From the NCBI GenBank assembly GCA_010909725.1, contig JAACMV010000024.1:1116001-1180000 (forward strand): DNA of 64,000 nt. Direction: 5' to 3'. The number at the start of each line of letters is the position of its first letter. The first letter of the stretch is position 1. Under the pieces are notes generated by a model, which worked only from the letters and a program-made list of their open reading frames with translations, did no database searches and had not been told where the DNA came from. Source of the stretch: Picochlorum sp. 'celeri'. Taxonomy: Eukaryota > Chlorophyta > Trebouxiophyceae. Shown here one piece after another: positions 1 through 9,747 of the stretch. The translations under genes and the position numbers were made by a program.

Positions 1-17
1 AGTAAGAATCAAAGACA

Positions 18-1747
18 ATGACTGCGAGTGAAGAGAAAAATGAGGAGAAGAAGAAGAGGACGTTTGAGGAGGTTTGTGTTTGAATGCATAATACTACTGC
101 ATCCGTTACCTTGCAGAACGACATGAGGCATTAATTGATATAATGGTGTTCATTTATATATAGGAGAAATCGTATATTGAAAAACTAAGCCCCAATCACT
201 ACAAAATCCGCCAAGGCTTTGTACCCAACATGCGAGTCCCTGGCATTGTCTACGTCAATGAGAACCTGGACGACTTGCTGTTTGATGAATTGAAGGCTGC
301 TTGCGATCGCGGTGAGCATGGAGGTGGATTCTTACCAGCAGTGAAACAGATTGCAAACGTGGCCGCGCTGCCCGGAATTGTGTCGGTATGTGACCATGCC
401 TGTTGAGCAGCAGGCCCTCTTTCTCTTTTTCCCATGAATCACATGTTCTCAACTTTACAATGCGTGCAGCATTCTGTGGCTATGCCTGATGTTCATAGTG
501 GATATGGTTTTGCAATCGGTAATGTTGCCGCGTTTGATATGAGCGATCCAGAGGCTGTTGTGTCACCAGGAGGTGTTGGGTTTGATATCAACTGTGGTGT
601 TCGCCTCATCCGGACGAATTTGATGGAATCGGATGTTCTTCCGGTGAAAGAGTTGTTGGCCCAGACATTATTTGATCATATTCCTGTTGGTGTTGGTTCT
701 CAGGGGATTTTGCCGACGACTCGACAGGATTTGGAAGAGGTGTTGGAAATGGGCATGGATTGGTCCCTCCGAGAGGGATACTCGTGGGCAGAGGATAAAG
801 AGCATTGCGAAGAATACGGGAGAATGTTGAATGCAGATCCTTCAAAGGTCTCTGCAAGGGCAAAAAAGCGTGGTTTGCCGCAAATGGGGACTCTTGGCGC
901 AGGTAATCACTATGCAGAGATTCAAATTGTAGATGAGATTTTTGATCATGCAGCAGCTGAGAAGATGGGGATACATACTCTGGGACAGGTGTGCATTATG
1001 ATTCACTCTGGGTCAAGAGGTCTGGGCCATCAGGTCGCAACAGACTCAATGTTTGCCATGGAAAAGAGCATGAAGAGAGATGGCATTCAACTTAATGATA
1101 GACAACTGGCATGTGCTCGCATCACCAGCCCAGAGGGACAAGAGTATCTTGCAGCAATGGCATGTGCAGCAAATTATGCATGGGTGAATAGATCAGCCAT
1201 GACATTTTTATGTAGACAAGCGTTTGCAAAAGTATTTGAAAAGACGCCAAATGAATTAGACATGCATGTGGTCTATGATGTCAGCCACAACATTGCCAAG
1301 GTGGAAGATCACATGGTGGATGGAGAACTCAAGACATTGTTGGTACATCGGAAGGGGTCTACACGAGCTTTTCCTCCGCACCATCCTCTCATTCCAGTGG
1401 ACTATCAGCTCACTGGTCAACCGGTACTAATCGGTGGAACAATGGGAACTTGTAGTTATGTGCTCACGGGAACTGAGCATGGCATGAAAGCGGCGTTTGG
1501 GTCAACCTGCCATGGAGCCGGAAGAGCGCGATCTAGAAATAATGCGCGCAACAAATTAGATTATAAAGATGTTCTAGAAAAGCTTAAAGTCAAAGGAATT
1601 GCCATCAGAGTTGCATCGCCCAAGTTGGTCATGGAAGAGGCTCCAGAGAGTTACAAGGATGTGACACATGTTGTTGGAACATGCCATGAAGCTGGTTTAA
1701 GCAAAAAGGCTGTTAAATTGAGACCAGTAGCTGTTATTAAAGGATGA
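18..1747 (+). CDS. RTCB: RtcB-type RNA-splicing ligase (tRNA ligase complex catalytic subunit)
   Basis: Joins 2',3'-cyclic phosphate and 5'-OH RNA ends in tRNA splicing, GTP- and Mn-dependent. Proposed exons 18-71, 164-385 and 470-1747 give about 517 aa (human RTCB 505). Donors are GTTTGT and GTATGT, acceptors TATAG and TGCAG, and all joins are phase 0. Exon 2 encodes the KGFVPNM stretch and exon 3 continues in frame from VALPGIV into [18 protein letters not shown]. Metal and catalytic motifs are visible: [52 protein letters not shown], and [12 protein letters not shown] with the His that takes the guanylate. The first 18 residues are charged and lineage-specific; the start is the first ATG in the window, so an earlier start cannot be excluded. 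The gene converges on the next one with 11 bases between stops. Identity is secure; only the N-terminus is inferred. Confidence 0.96.
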
Positions 1748-1758
1748 ATTTATTATAT

Positions 1759-3258
1759 TTACGCTTGTAATAGCAGTGTGAGGTTTCTACCGCAGTTGAA
1801 ATCGAGAATGTCGAATGCACGCAGCAAATCTGCCTTGTCCTCAGAGCCAGCTGCAACTTGATGATATTTGACAGCAGGAACAAGAGCTATGAGTGTCGTG
1901 TCATTTGGACGATACCCCATTTTAATATGGCATTGTAAAATAGATGCGAGAGCACCGATCCAATTCACATCATGTGCTGCTGTGGCTCGCGCATGGTTTT
2001 CTCCAACATTCCCAGGCTCCTCTTGTGTCATGGCATCCAGGGCTGATGCGGAGAGCAACCTCAATTGGTACCCCGAACTCGAAAACAAGTCTACCACTGC
2101 CAAGGATTTGTGTGAGAAAAATGTAAAGAATTCTAATACAGCTGCAACGTCTTCGATCCTAGATACAGCATTCAAATGCTTTGACTTTATTCTGCTAGCA
2201 ACAAATGAAGCCACTGTATCCAGCATGCATGGAGGATTGAGTGTGTCATCACGCGCATGCACGCTCACATATGCCATCAAAAATTGCTTCAGCTCTTTCG
2301 GGTTGAATGAACGGGCGGAAGAGTGTCTATTGGATAATTTCCTTCTCACTTCGGCTGAGAGCGATGTCATGAATCCATTCACCACCTTGCACCCCTCTTG
2401 AACCCCACTCTCGTGGCAAGCGACAAACAGGGCCGCAACAGAGGAGGCAAGGTCAGCAAACTCGCTTCCACCAAATGCCGATCGCACATGAGGCTTTTCT
2501 AATCGGGATGATAGTTCGCTCAGCACAGCAGCCATGAACCGAACAACCCGTCTGTCTACCCCAACATTGGTGGACAAATTGCTACAAGACATGGTAAAAT
2601 TCAACAGTCCCCGTGTGCTGTACTGATCAAACTCATTTCGCTCCAACTCACGGGTTACTATATTAACCAGCATACGACGCCTCCACGAATGGCCGTTCCC
2701 GTGAGGTAAAACCTCCAACGTCCACACCAAGGCAGCAGAGGACACTGTCGTCAACTCCTCCAAGTGCACTTGTCCACACAGTACAGCAACCAATTGATCG
2801 CAGTCATCGTCGACATCAATTACCAGTTGAGACTTCTTTGCATGGTCTGCAAGATAGCATAAGATATGAAGCGATGTCTCATTATCTAAAACATCCAGGT
2901 TTTCAGATACAAGCCCTTGTATGCTCTTGACGTCAAACGTCTGATAGCATTGGCGTAATAAATCCCGCTGCAGCACCATTCGTTCTCCATTCGAATACAT
3001 TTTAATGCTTTGGTATCGTTTCTGCAGGCTGAATCCAGGGATCCTCCCTTTCGGGGCGTAAAACCCTTTCTCAACCCCAAGTGGACTTGGGTTCCGAATG
3101 CCAACAATCGACATTCTCGTTATCATCGTCATGTGTGCAGCTACATGGTTCTTTAACTCTAATTCTATTTTATATTCTACAATCGACATAGCTAAAGACT
3201 CTGGAATACTGCGGTATTCCGTAATAAAGCATGCTTGAGTTTCGTTGCCCTCAGACAT
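1759..3258 (-). CDS. Conserved-looking helical protein of unknown function
   Basis: Single open frame of 499 aa. I do not recognise a family with certainty. After about 100 N-terminal residues the protein is nearly all helical, with Leu/Ala-rich segments separated by short loops, in the style of organellar RNA-binding helical-repeat proteins (FASTK, HPR or OPR-like). No C-terminal RAP domain, catalytic motif or membrane segment is visible. A mitochondrial or plastid RNA-processing role would be a guess. The ATG lies 13 bases from the stop codon of the downstream-numbered permease gene on the same strand, so its promoter must lie inside or across that gene's 3' end. It may be longer at the N-terminus if an upstream exon exists, although space is minimal. 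The C-terminus overlaps the RtcB 3' UTR region. Confidence 0.6.
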   Translation of the reverse strand: MSEGNETQACFITEYRSIPESLAMSIVEYKIELELKNHVAAHMTMITRMSIVGIRNPSPLGVEKGFYAPKGRIPGFSLQKRYQSIKMYSNGERMVLQRDLLRQCYQTFDVKSIQGLVSENLDVLDNETSLHILCYLADHAKKSQLVIDVDDDCDQLVAVLCGQVHLEELTTVSSAALVWTLEVLPHGNGHSWRRRMLVNIVTRELERNEFDQYSTRGLLNFTMSCSNLSTNVGVDRRVVRFMAAVLSELSSRLEKPHVRSAFGGSEFADLASSVAALFVACHESGVQEGCKVVNGFMTSLSAEVRRKLSNRHSSARSFNPKELKQFLMAYVSVHARDDTLNPPCMLDTVASFVASRIKSKHLNAVSRIEDVAAVLEFFTFFSHKSLAVVDLFSSSGYQLRLLSASALDAMTQEEPGNVGENHARATAAHDVNWIGALASILQCHIKMGYRPNDTTLIALVPAVKYHQVAAGSEDKADLLRAFDILDFNCGRNLTLLLQA

Positions 3259-3270
3259 CAGCAGAAGAAA

Positions 3271-5266
3271 TCAACTTCCAGCAACACAGACAGACACTGA
3301 ATCATTACCCCCAAAGATTTGATAGGTGCTCCAGCCCACAATGATAGTTCTCACAGATCCGATCGTCGCTGCAATCGCTACAAGCATCGTGAACGTAAAG
3401 ATGAACCAGAGAAGCTTGCTAAACATTCCTTTGACAGGGAAGACCTTTCTGTAGCATGTGAATGGGAAGTAGATGGCGAGAGGAAAATAGGTCACAGCAC
3501 CAACCAGTCCAGCAAATGCAGAGAAAAAGGGCATGACACATGCCAAGAGAGTGATCAAGCCGACATAAATTGATCGAATGACAAGGCGATACTGGAATGG
3601 AAGAACAAATCCCTCATCATTCAGTGGAACTTCCTCATTTGCGAATCCAGTGTCTGCACTGTACATTCTAAACATGGACAGTCCCGATTGTCGACCATGT
3701 TGAGATTTATCTTCAGCCGAATGCAGTCGCCACATGACACTGGACAACTCTCTCTCTGTCAAGGCAGTTGACATCCCAGAGGACAATCTGGATTCAATTG
3801 GGTTGAGTTGATGATGCTCAAACCCAAGCATATGTGTGTCATAATGATGCTGTTTCTTGGTTGGTCGAACTTCAGCAGTCTTTAGCTTCTCGAACGGCGT
3901 GGTGGGAAGACCAGCCTGCTCTGATGGGGATGCTGGCTGTGATGACTCTTCAGTCTCCTCCTCTCCTTCCTCAATTGTGTCCGGGACGAATACGTCCTTC
4001 TTCTTTGCCGCTCTGCGCATATTGTAATACTTGACATGACTTTCCAGCGTATTAAACATGGCCTGTCCGAATACCTGATATGCTGTAAACATGTGGAGCA
4101 AGATGGCAATCTGTGCCAGCATGATGGCCCAGTTTGGTCCACAGAAGGAATCCAATACAATCTCCGTCACTTCATCCCCCAGTGCAGCATATCCCGCCAC
4201 AGCAACAATGAAGTAGAAGAAGAAAGCTCCAGTAATAGCAATTGAACAGACTTTTTTCATGGTGCGAATAGCACTTGGGGGTTGTTTCAGTGTATCCTGA
4301 ATCTCTGGGAGAATCAGACTGAAATTGTACGCAAATCCAATAGCGCCCAACGCATTCATGATATTGAATGCCTTGTTTGCAGAAGTTGACGACCTTCCCC
4401 CCACACTCCCTTCTCTGTTCCCAGCATGAACAAGAGACAAGATCATGGCAACAAAGGCATAGATGAGACTTCCCAGTGTCCCAATGACAGACACCCACCA
4501 CGCTTCCTCTAAATTCCTCACCTGACTCAAGAAGAGCTCAACCCCTCCAAAGACAAGCGTCATTTTCCATATCCCTCCAGTAGAAGGACTGAAACATGAT
4601 GATGAGCTCAAATCCTTGCCCTCAATCTCACACGCAATCTGCGCGATGGCTACCAGAGAGTTGGCACCCGTAATAGTATACGCAATTGTCGTCAAAAAGA
4701 TATTGAGCAGCTGGAACACGGACGCCATAATAGCAGATTTTGAGCCCAAGACATGGCTGACAAGGTGATGATACCGACTATGCTCAATGCCATTTACCTC
4801 AAACAATGACGCTAATAGAAACGAGGATAGTAGAGAAAACGCATAGAACAAAATCACCAAAATTGGTCCAGCCACCCATCCAAGCCAACTGACAGAGTAT
4901 GGAAGTGCCAGAACACCAGCTCCAACAACCCCACAAAACACATGCATTGATCCAGTGAATACATTTCCTACACACACAAACATATGAGCATGAGTAACAA
5001 GCAGTGATTATCTACAGATGCTTGGGTCAGAAACGCGGCGCCTCCAAGTCATCGTGAGAAGAAAGAACTGTAAAAAGGAAAGCCAACCAAAGTTCCCCCT
5101 GCTGAAGGGACAGTTGCCCTCGGCATGATCATCCATGTCGACATCTCCGACATATCCTAAAATAATATTAAAATATATTACACGCACCAGTCTTATTGTT
5201 CGGTATCCCTTTGGAGTCATTTCGAGTGACAAACTCTCGAGTGCTGCCCTTGGAGGAGGCGTCCAT
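3271..5266 (-). CDS. AAP-type amino acid permease, copy 1
   Basis: Predicted proton-coupled amino acid transporter of the AAAP superfamily. Two-exon model: 5266-5188 (start MDASSKGSTREF) and 4967-3271, phase 1, donor GTGCGT, acceptor TGTAG, about 591 aa. The joined sequence KTGNVFTGSMH followed by GVVGAGVLALPYSVSWLGW matches the family's first membrane helix and its Gly-rich unwound motif. About ten or eleven hydrophobic segments follow. A hydrophilic, acidic, Ser/Thr-rich loop (about residues 340-480 of the frame) separates helix 8 from the last three helices and is longer than in plant AAPs; it may be regulatory. It is one of a tandem pair with the gene at 5846-7856, and both copies share the same intron position, exon 1 and some 5' flank, so the duplication includes the promoter. 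Substrate and membrane are unknown. Confidence 0.9.
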
Positions 5267-5845
5267 GGTGGGGTCTAGAGGAACAAACCGTTGCTATTCA
5301 CCCTTGAATTATACCAAAATAACTTCAAAATGTATTATTATCCAAGAAAATAGCACTGGCAACCCTTTCCTAGGATTCAAGTCCTTGTCGATACTCATGG
5401 AAAGCGCAACATCCTGGATTGCTTTTGGCGTCGACGGACGTCCGAAACAATGGGACGCGGGGATCCCATCCAAGGCCATGGCCATGACGAAGAGGGCTTC
5501 CCCATAGTTGACCTCTTCCCTCAGAGACAGATGCATGTCTTGTTGACTGGAACCTCTGGAGATTCTTGGTTCAAAATGATACTTACAAGGTCATTCAGGT
5601 CGATACATAGTATCGGGTGCGACTCTGTAGAGCCACTCGAATTGTAATCAACTTTATTGTGAATTCAAAGCAGAAGATTTATTATATTCCTCTTGACTCG
5701 ATCAAGGCATCTACATCTGGTAGAAGACTTGCTGCAGCTAGTGGTCCAGAGAATATGTATTTATGCAATAAAGACAAGCATATCTATCCCTCTACAGGAC
5801 AACCTTACTGTACAGTTTGGGGTTCTCTGGAAGACAGTAGAAGAA
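5267..5845. other. Intergenic gap between the two permease copies, with duplicated 5' flank
   Basis: No convincing gene. The segment from about 5267 to 5470 is closely similar to 7857-8040 upstream of the second permease copy, including the shared run around 5399-5415. It therefore represents duplicated promoter and leader sequence of copy 1. The part from about 5480 to 5830 has no counterpart near copy 2 and holds the 3' flank of copy 2. Short antisense frames here are not supported as genes. Confidence 0.6.
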
Positions 5846-7856
5846 TCAACTTCCAGCAACACAGACAGACACTGAATCATTACCTCCAAAGATTTGATAG
5901 GTGCTCCAGCCCACAATGATAGTTCTCACAGATCCAATCGTCGCTGCCAAGGCCACCAGAAACGTAAATGCATAGATGGACCAGAGAAGTTTGCTAAACA
6001 TGCCAGTGACAGGGAAAACCTTTCTGTAGCACGTGAATGGGAAGTAGATAGCGAGAGGAAAGTAGGTCGCAGCACCAACCAGTCCAGCAAATGCAGAGAA
6101 AAAGGGCATGATGCATCCAAAGAGAGTGATGATGCCGACATAAATCGATCGGATGACAAGGCGATACTGGAATGGAAGGACAAATCCCTCATCATTCAGT
6201 GGAACTTCCTCATTTGCAAACCCAGTGTCTGCACTGTACATTCTAAACATGGACAGTCCTGATTGTCGACCCTTTTGAGATTTATCTTCAGCCGAATGCA
6301 GTCGCCACATAGCACTTGACAATTCTTTCTCTGTCAACGCAGTTGATAAAGTAGATGATAGCCTGGATTCAATTGGGTTCAGTTGATGATGCTCAAACCC
6401 AAGCATATGTATGTCATAGTGATGTTGTTTCTTGCTTGGTCGAATTTCAGCAGTCTTTCGCTTCTCGAATGGCGTAATGGGAAGACCAGCTTGCTCTGAT
6501 GGAGATGTTGGCTGTGATGACTCTTCAGTCTCCTCCTCTCCCTCCTCAAGAATTGTGTCAGGGACGAATGCGTCCTTCTTCTTTGCTGCTTGACGTATTT
6601 TATGATACTTGATATGACTTTCAATCGTATTAAACACGGCCTGTCCAAATACCTGGTATGCTGTCAGCATGTGCAACATTATGGCAATCTGTGCCAGCAG
6701 AATGGCCCAGTTTGGCCCACAGAAGGAATCCAATACAATCTCCGTCACTTCATCCCCCAGTGCAGCATATCCCGCCACAGCAATAATGAAATAAAAGAAG
6801 AAGGATCCAGTGATAGCAATTGCACAGACTTTCTTCATGGTGCGAATAGCACTTGGGGGCTGTTTCAGTGTATCCTGAATCTCTGGCAGCAGCAAGCTCA
6901 AATTATACGCAAATCCAATAGCACCCAATGCGTTCAAGATATTAAAGGCTTTATTTGCAGAGGTTGACGACCTTCCCCCCACACTACCTTCTCTGTTGCC
7001 AGCATGAACAAGAGACAAGATCATGGCAATAAAGGCATAAATGAGACTTCCAGCTGCTCCTATGACAGACACCCACCATGCTTCTTCTAAATTCCTCACC
7101 TGACTCAAGAAGAGCTCAGCCCCTCCAAAGACAAGCGTCATTTTCCATATCCCTCCACTAGAAGGACTGAAACACGATGATGAGCTCAAATCCTTGCCCT
7201 CAATCTCACATGCAATCTGCGCGATGGCCACCAGAGAGTTGGCGCCCGTAATAGTATAAGCAATCATTGTCAAAATCATATTCACTATCTGGAATACAGA
7301 CGCCACGATGGCAGCCTTTGAGCCCAAAATATGGCTGACAAGATGATGATATCGACCGTGCTCAATGTCATTCACTTCAAACAATGATACCAATAGGAAC
7401 GACGACAGCATAGAGAATGCATAGAACAAAATCACCAGAGTCGGTCCAGCCACCCACCCAAGCCAACTGACAGAGTATGGAAGTGCTAGAACACCAGCTC
7501 CAACCACCCCACAAAACATATGCATTGATCCAGTGAATACATTTCCTACACAAATACCACACGCAGAACATCCTGGGAAGTACATAGATGATCAGGGGTA
7601 GCAAGAAAACGTAGATCCCGTCCTCCATGATCGGGCAAGGAAACGATTTATGCTTCCAAAAACCTCCAGGTCGAACCGGAACTATAATAAACCTTCGCCC
7701 GGATGATCATGCCGGCACCTTTTCTACAACGCTATGCATCCTGAAGCATATAATAAATATGTAGCTCTTGAACGCACCAGTCTTATTGTTCGGTATCCCT
7801 TTGGAGTCATTTCGAGTGACAAACTCTCGAGTGCTGCCCTTGGAGGAGGCGTCCAT
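5846..7856 (-). CDS. AAP-type amino acid permease, copy 2
   Basis: Tandem paralogue of the preceding permease. Exons 7856-7778 and 7545-5846, phase 1, about 592 aa. Exon 1 appears to encode the same residues as copy 1. The membrane core is nearly identical, with scattered conservative changes (for example SLILPEIQ versus SLLLPEIQ). The acidic cytosolic loop differs by an extra residue in the DTILEEGEEET region and by several substitutions. The intron differs strongly in sequence between copies (about 232 versus 220 bases), while the coding sequence is conserved. That pattern means the duplication is not extremely recent and that the protein is under selection. The final 50 or so codons and the immediate 3' sequence are almost identical, which could reflect gene conversion. 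Function as in copy 1: predicted secondary amino acid transporter, substrate unknown. Confidence 0.9.
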
Positions 7857-8120
7857 GGTGGGGTTTAGAGAGACAAACCGTTGCTATTCACCCTTGAAAT
7901 AACTCCAAAATGTATTACTATCCAAAAAATTAGCACTGGCAGCCCTTTTCCATGATACAAGACCTTGTCGATGATTATGGAAAGCGCAACATCCTGGATT
8001 GCCTTCGTGGCATGTCTCCGACAGCGGGACGCGGGGATGTGTGTCAATCGATTGACATATGATCCCAAAAAAAAATGATATCATATGATTATGGCATTTC
8101 TTACAATGAATGACTCAATG

Positions 8121-9161
8121 CTATCGTTGATACGCTCTCATTTCAATATCATTCTGAGCACTACTGCTGTTGCCCTTTCCTCCCCTGATGGCATTCCACA
8201 CACTGCTATGCAACCCTCCAGCATCCATATCTTTTGTGACATGAAGCAAGATTGTCCCACACACAATGGTCACAAAACCAGCCACTTCTGTCACCATCTC
8301 TGATGCTGTTTGCTTCTCTGGATACATAATGGTGCTTGCGACAATGGTCAGTGTCGTGAACATGACATAATACATGGGCGTGACAATGGCTGTATTGAAC
8401 AGATCCAATGCCTTGTTCAAATAATTCATCTGCGTGACTACCGCAGCAATCACAATCATCAGAAACACATATGTTTGGGGGTATACAAGCTGGTTGGAGT
8501 TGTTCAGAAATGTCATCTTCAGGGCCATGCCCAAGGCTTTGCAGCTGACCACAGAGAGCGACCCAATGATGGAACAAATAGCAACATACACAAGGACGTT
8601 GGAGGTTTGGATCTCCAGCGGAATTTTCCAAATCAAATGATAGACGGATGCCATAGCTATACACGCGTATAGTATAAACTGCGGCTGCATGGCCTGGTTC
8701 CATATCTCCACCACAGACCCAAGTGCATGTTCTTCTGGGGCGTGTAAAACCACCCCCAGGGTCCCACTGATGCACAGTATGCATCCCAGCACACCAAACA
8801 TGTTTAGCTTTTCTTTCAAAAGAATATGCGCGAGAACAGCACTGACTAAAATACTAAGAGCTCCCAACGGAGTGACTATAATAGCAGGGGCGAATGCATA
8901 TGCTGCAAAATTCGCTGCTTCTCCCAGCACCATGCAGAGCAGGCCAATCCACCAGAGAGGCTCGCGCAGATACGAATACCCACCGCTTCCCGCTCTCAGC
9001 TGCCCTGCTTTTGATCCAGCTCGCTTGAGCCCCTTCTTTTTTATAATGAAACTCGCTCCTATGAAAAAGGAAGAACTCGCAGCGAGACCGATTCCAAATG
9101 GAACAGAACTACTACTGCTGTTGGAGATCAATTCCCCGGCTTGGAAATTGTTATTATTCAT
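8121..9161 (-). CDS. NIPA-family magnesium transporter
   Basis: Single exon, 346 aa, the usual NIPA length. After a short Asn/Ser-rich N-terminus there are nine hydrophobic segments typical of the NIPA (PF05653) fold, a relative of EamA/DMT transporters. Family landmarks include SSSFFIGASFIIKKKGL in helix 1, REPLWWIGLLCMVLGEAANF, YAFAPAIIVTPLGALS, and QMNYLNKALDLFNTAIVTPMYYV. NIPA proteins move Mg and related divalent cations in endosomal or plasma membranes; the exact ion is inferred from the family. The ATG at 9161 gives the correct N-terminus, immediately before helix 1. The 3' end abuts the palindrome-rich 5' flank of permease copy 2. Confidence 0.93.
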   Translation of the reverse strand: MNNNNFQAGELISNSSSSSVPFGIGLAASSSFFIGASFIIKKKGLKRAGSKAGQLRAGSGGYSYLREPLWWIGLLCMVLGEAANFAAYAFAPAIIVTPLGALSILVSAVLAHILLKEKLNMFGVLGCILCISGTLGVVLHAPEEHALGSVVEIWNQAMQPQFILYACIAMASVYHLIWKIPLEIQTSNVLVYVAICSIIGSLSVVSCKALGMALKMTFLNNSNQLVYPQTYVFLMIVIAAVVTQMNYLNKALDLFNTAIVTPMYYVMFTTLTIVASTIMYPEKQTASEMVTEVAGFVTIVCGTILLHVTKDMDAGGLHSSVWNAIRGGKGNSSSAQNDIEMRAYQR

Positions 9162-9747
9162 GATTTATACTCTAATATACTGTAATACATACATCATCCA
9201 AGTGACCATCGTGGTACCTGTCGACCGTTGAGGCCTCTTTTGTTTTTTCCTTCTTCCTTCTTCTTCTTCTTCTTGTTTGTCGGTTTCTCTGTGTACGCGA
9301 CAAGAAGAAGAGGTTATTAATGTGATGGTGGAACAGTGTTTATTTTTTAAAAAAGAATTGGTATGGAATCTAGAGATTGCAACCACCTTTGGCACGAGAG
9401 AGAGAGAGAGATCTTACTATGCCTTGAGATCTATTTAAATGTTGTTAAACAAGGAAATGGACCTCAAAGAAGACGTGACCGGTGGAGATGAAAGACAGCA
9501 CCTTAGTCATCAACGGACAGACTAATATATTCTTACAGTCATATTGAATGCCAAGGTATGTATATCGTGCAGTACATTGATTCCCTGTGAGAGAAAGACA
9601 TGTCTGACATGTGGTGCCTCGCATGGGCACCTGTGCTGTGTGCCTTCTGAAGGAGTTGATCCCATGTGTGATGCGCTGATTACATTTTAAATATACGTAT
9701 AATACATTGTGCAGGATCATTTGGCCAATTTCTATCAGTCGGTGGAA
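9162..9747. other. Divergent promoter region with polypyrimidine tract and GA repeat
   Basis: About 585 bases separate the divergent NIPA and ABCC genes. It contains a CTT-rich tract near 9250-9275, a GA run ending in GATC at 9396-9413, and no credible gene. A spliceable 5' leader for ABCC is possible: a GTATGT donor at 9555 and a GTGCAG acceptor at 9714, but no ATG stands in frame in front of the donor, so any such intron would be in the 5' UTR. Confidence 0.5.

Noticed and set aside
5157..5187. A 31-base intron plus extra 69-base exon in permease copy 1
   Set aside because: It can be drawn in copy 1 but not in copy 2, whereas one larger intron joining exon 1 to the main exon works in the same phase for both copies and gives the expected family N-terminus.
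5309..5536. Minus-strand frame upstream of permease copy 1 with a similar peptide upstream of copy 2 (7865-8068)
   Set aside because: The similarity follows from duplication of the flanking DNA; the frames differ at both ends and show insertions and deletions that are not codon-sized, so no selection on a peptide is evident.
7665..7680. Minus-strand GGTTCGACC resembling a tRNA B box
   Set aside because: The flanking bases cannot form a T-arm or acceptor stem and no A box lies at the right distance.
9709..9747. ABCC start at the GTG codon at 9709
   Set aside because: GTG is part of a GTGCAG acceptor-like string and no upstream ATG exon joins in frame; the ATG at 9748 is simpler.
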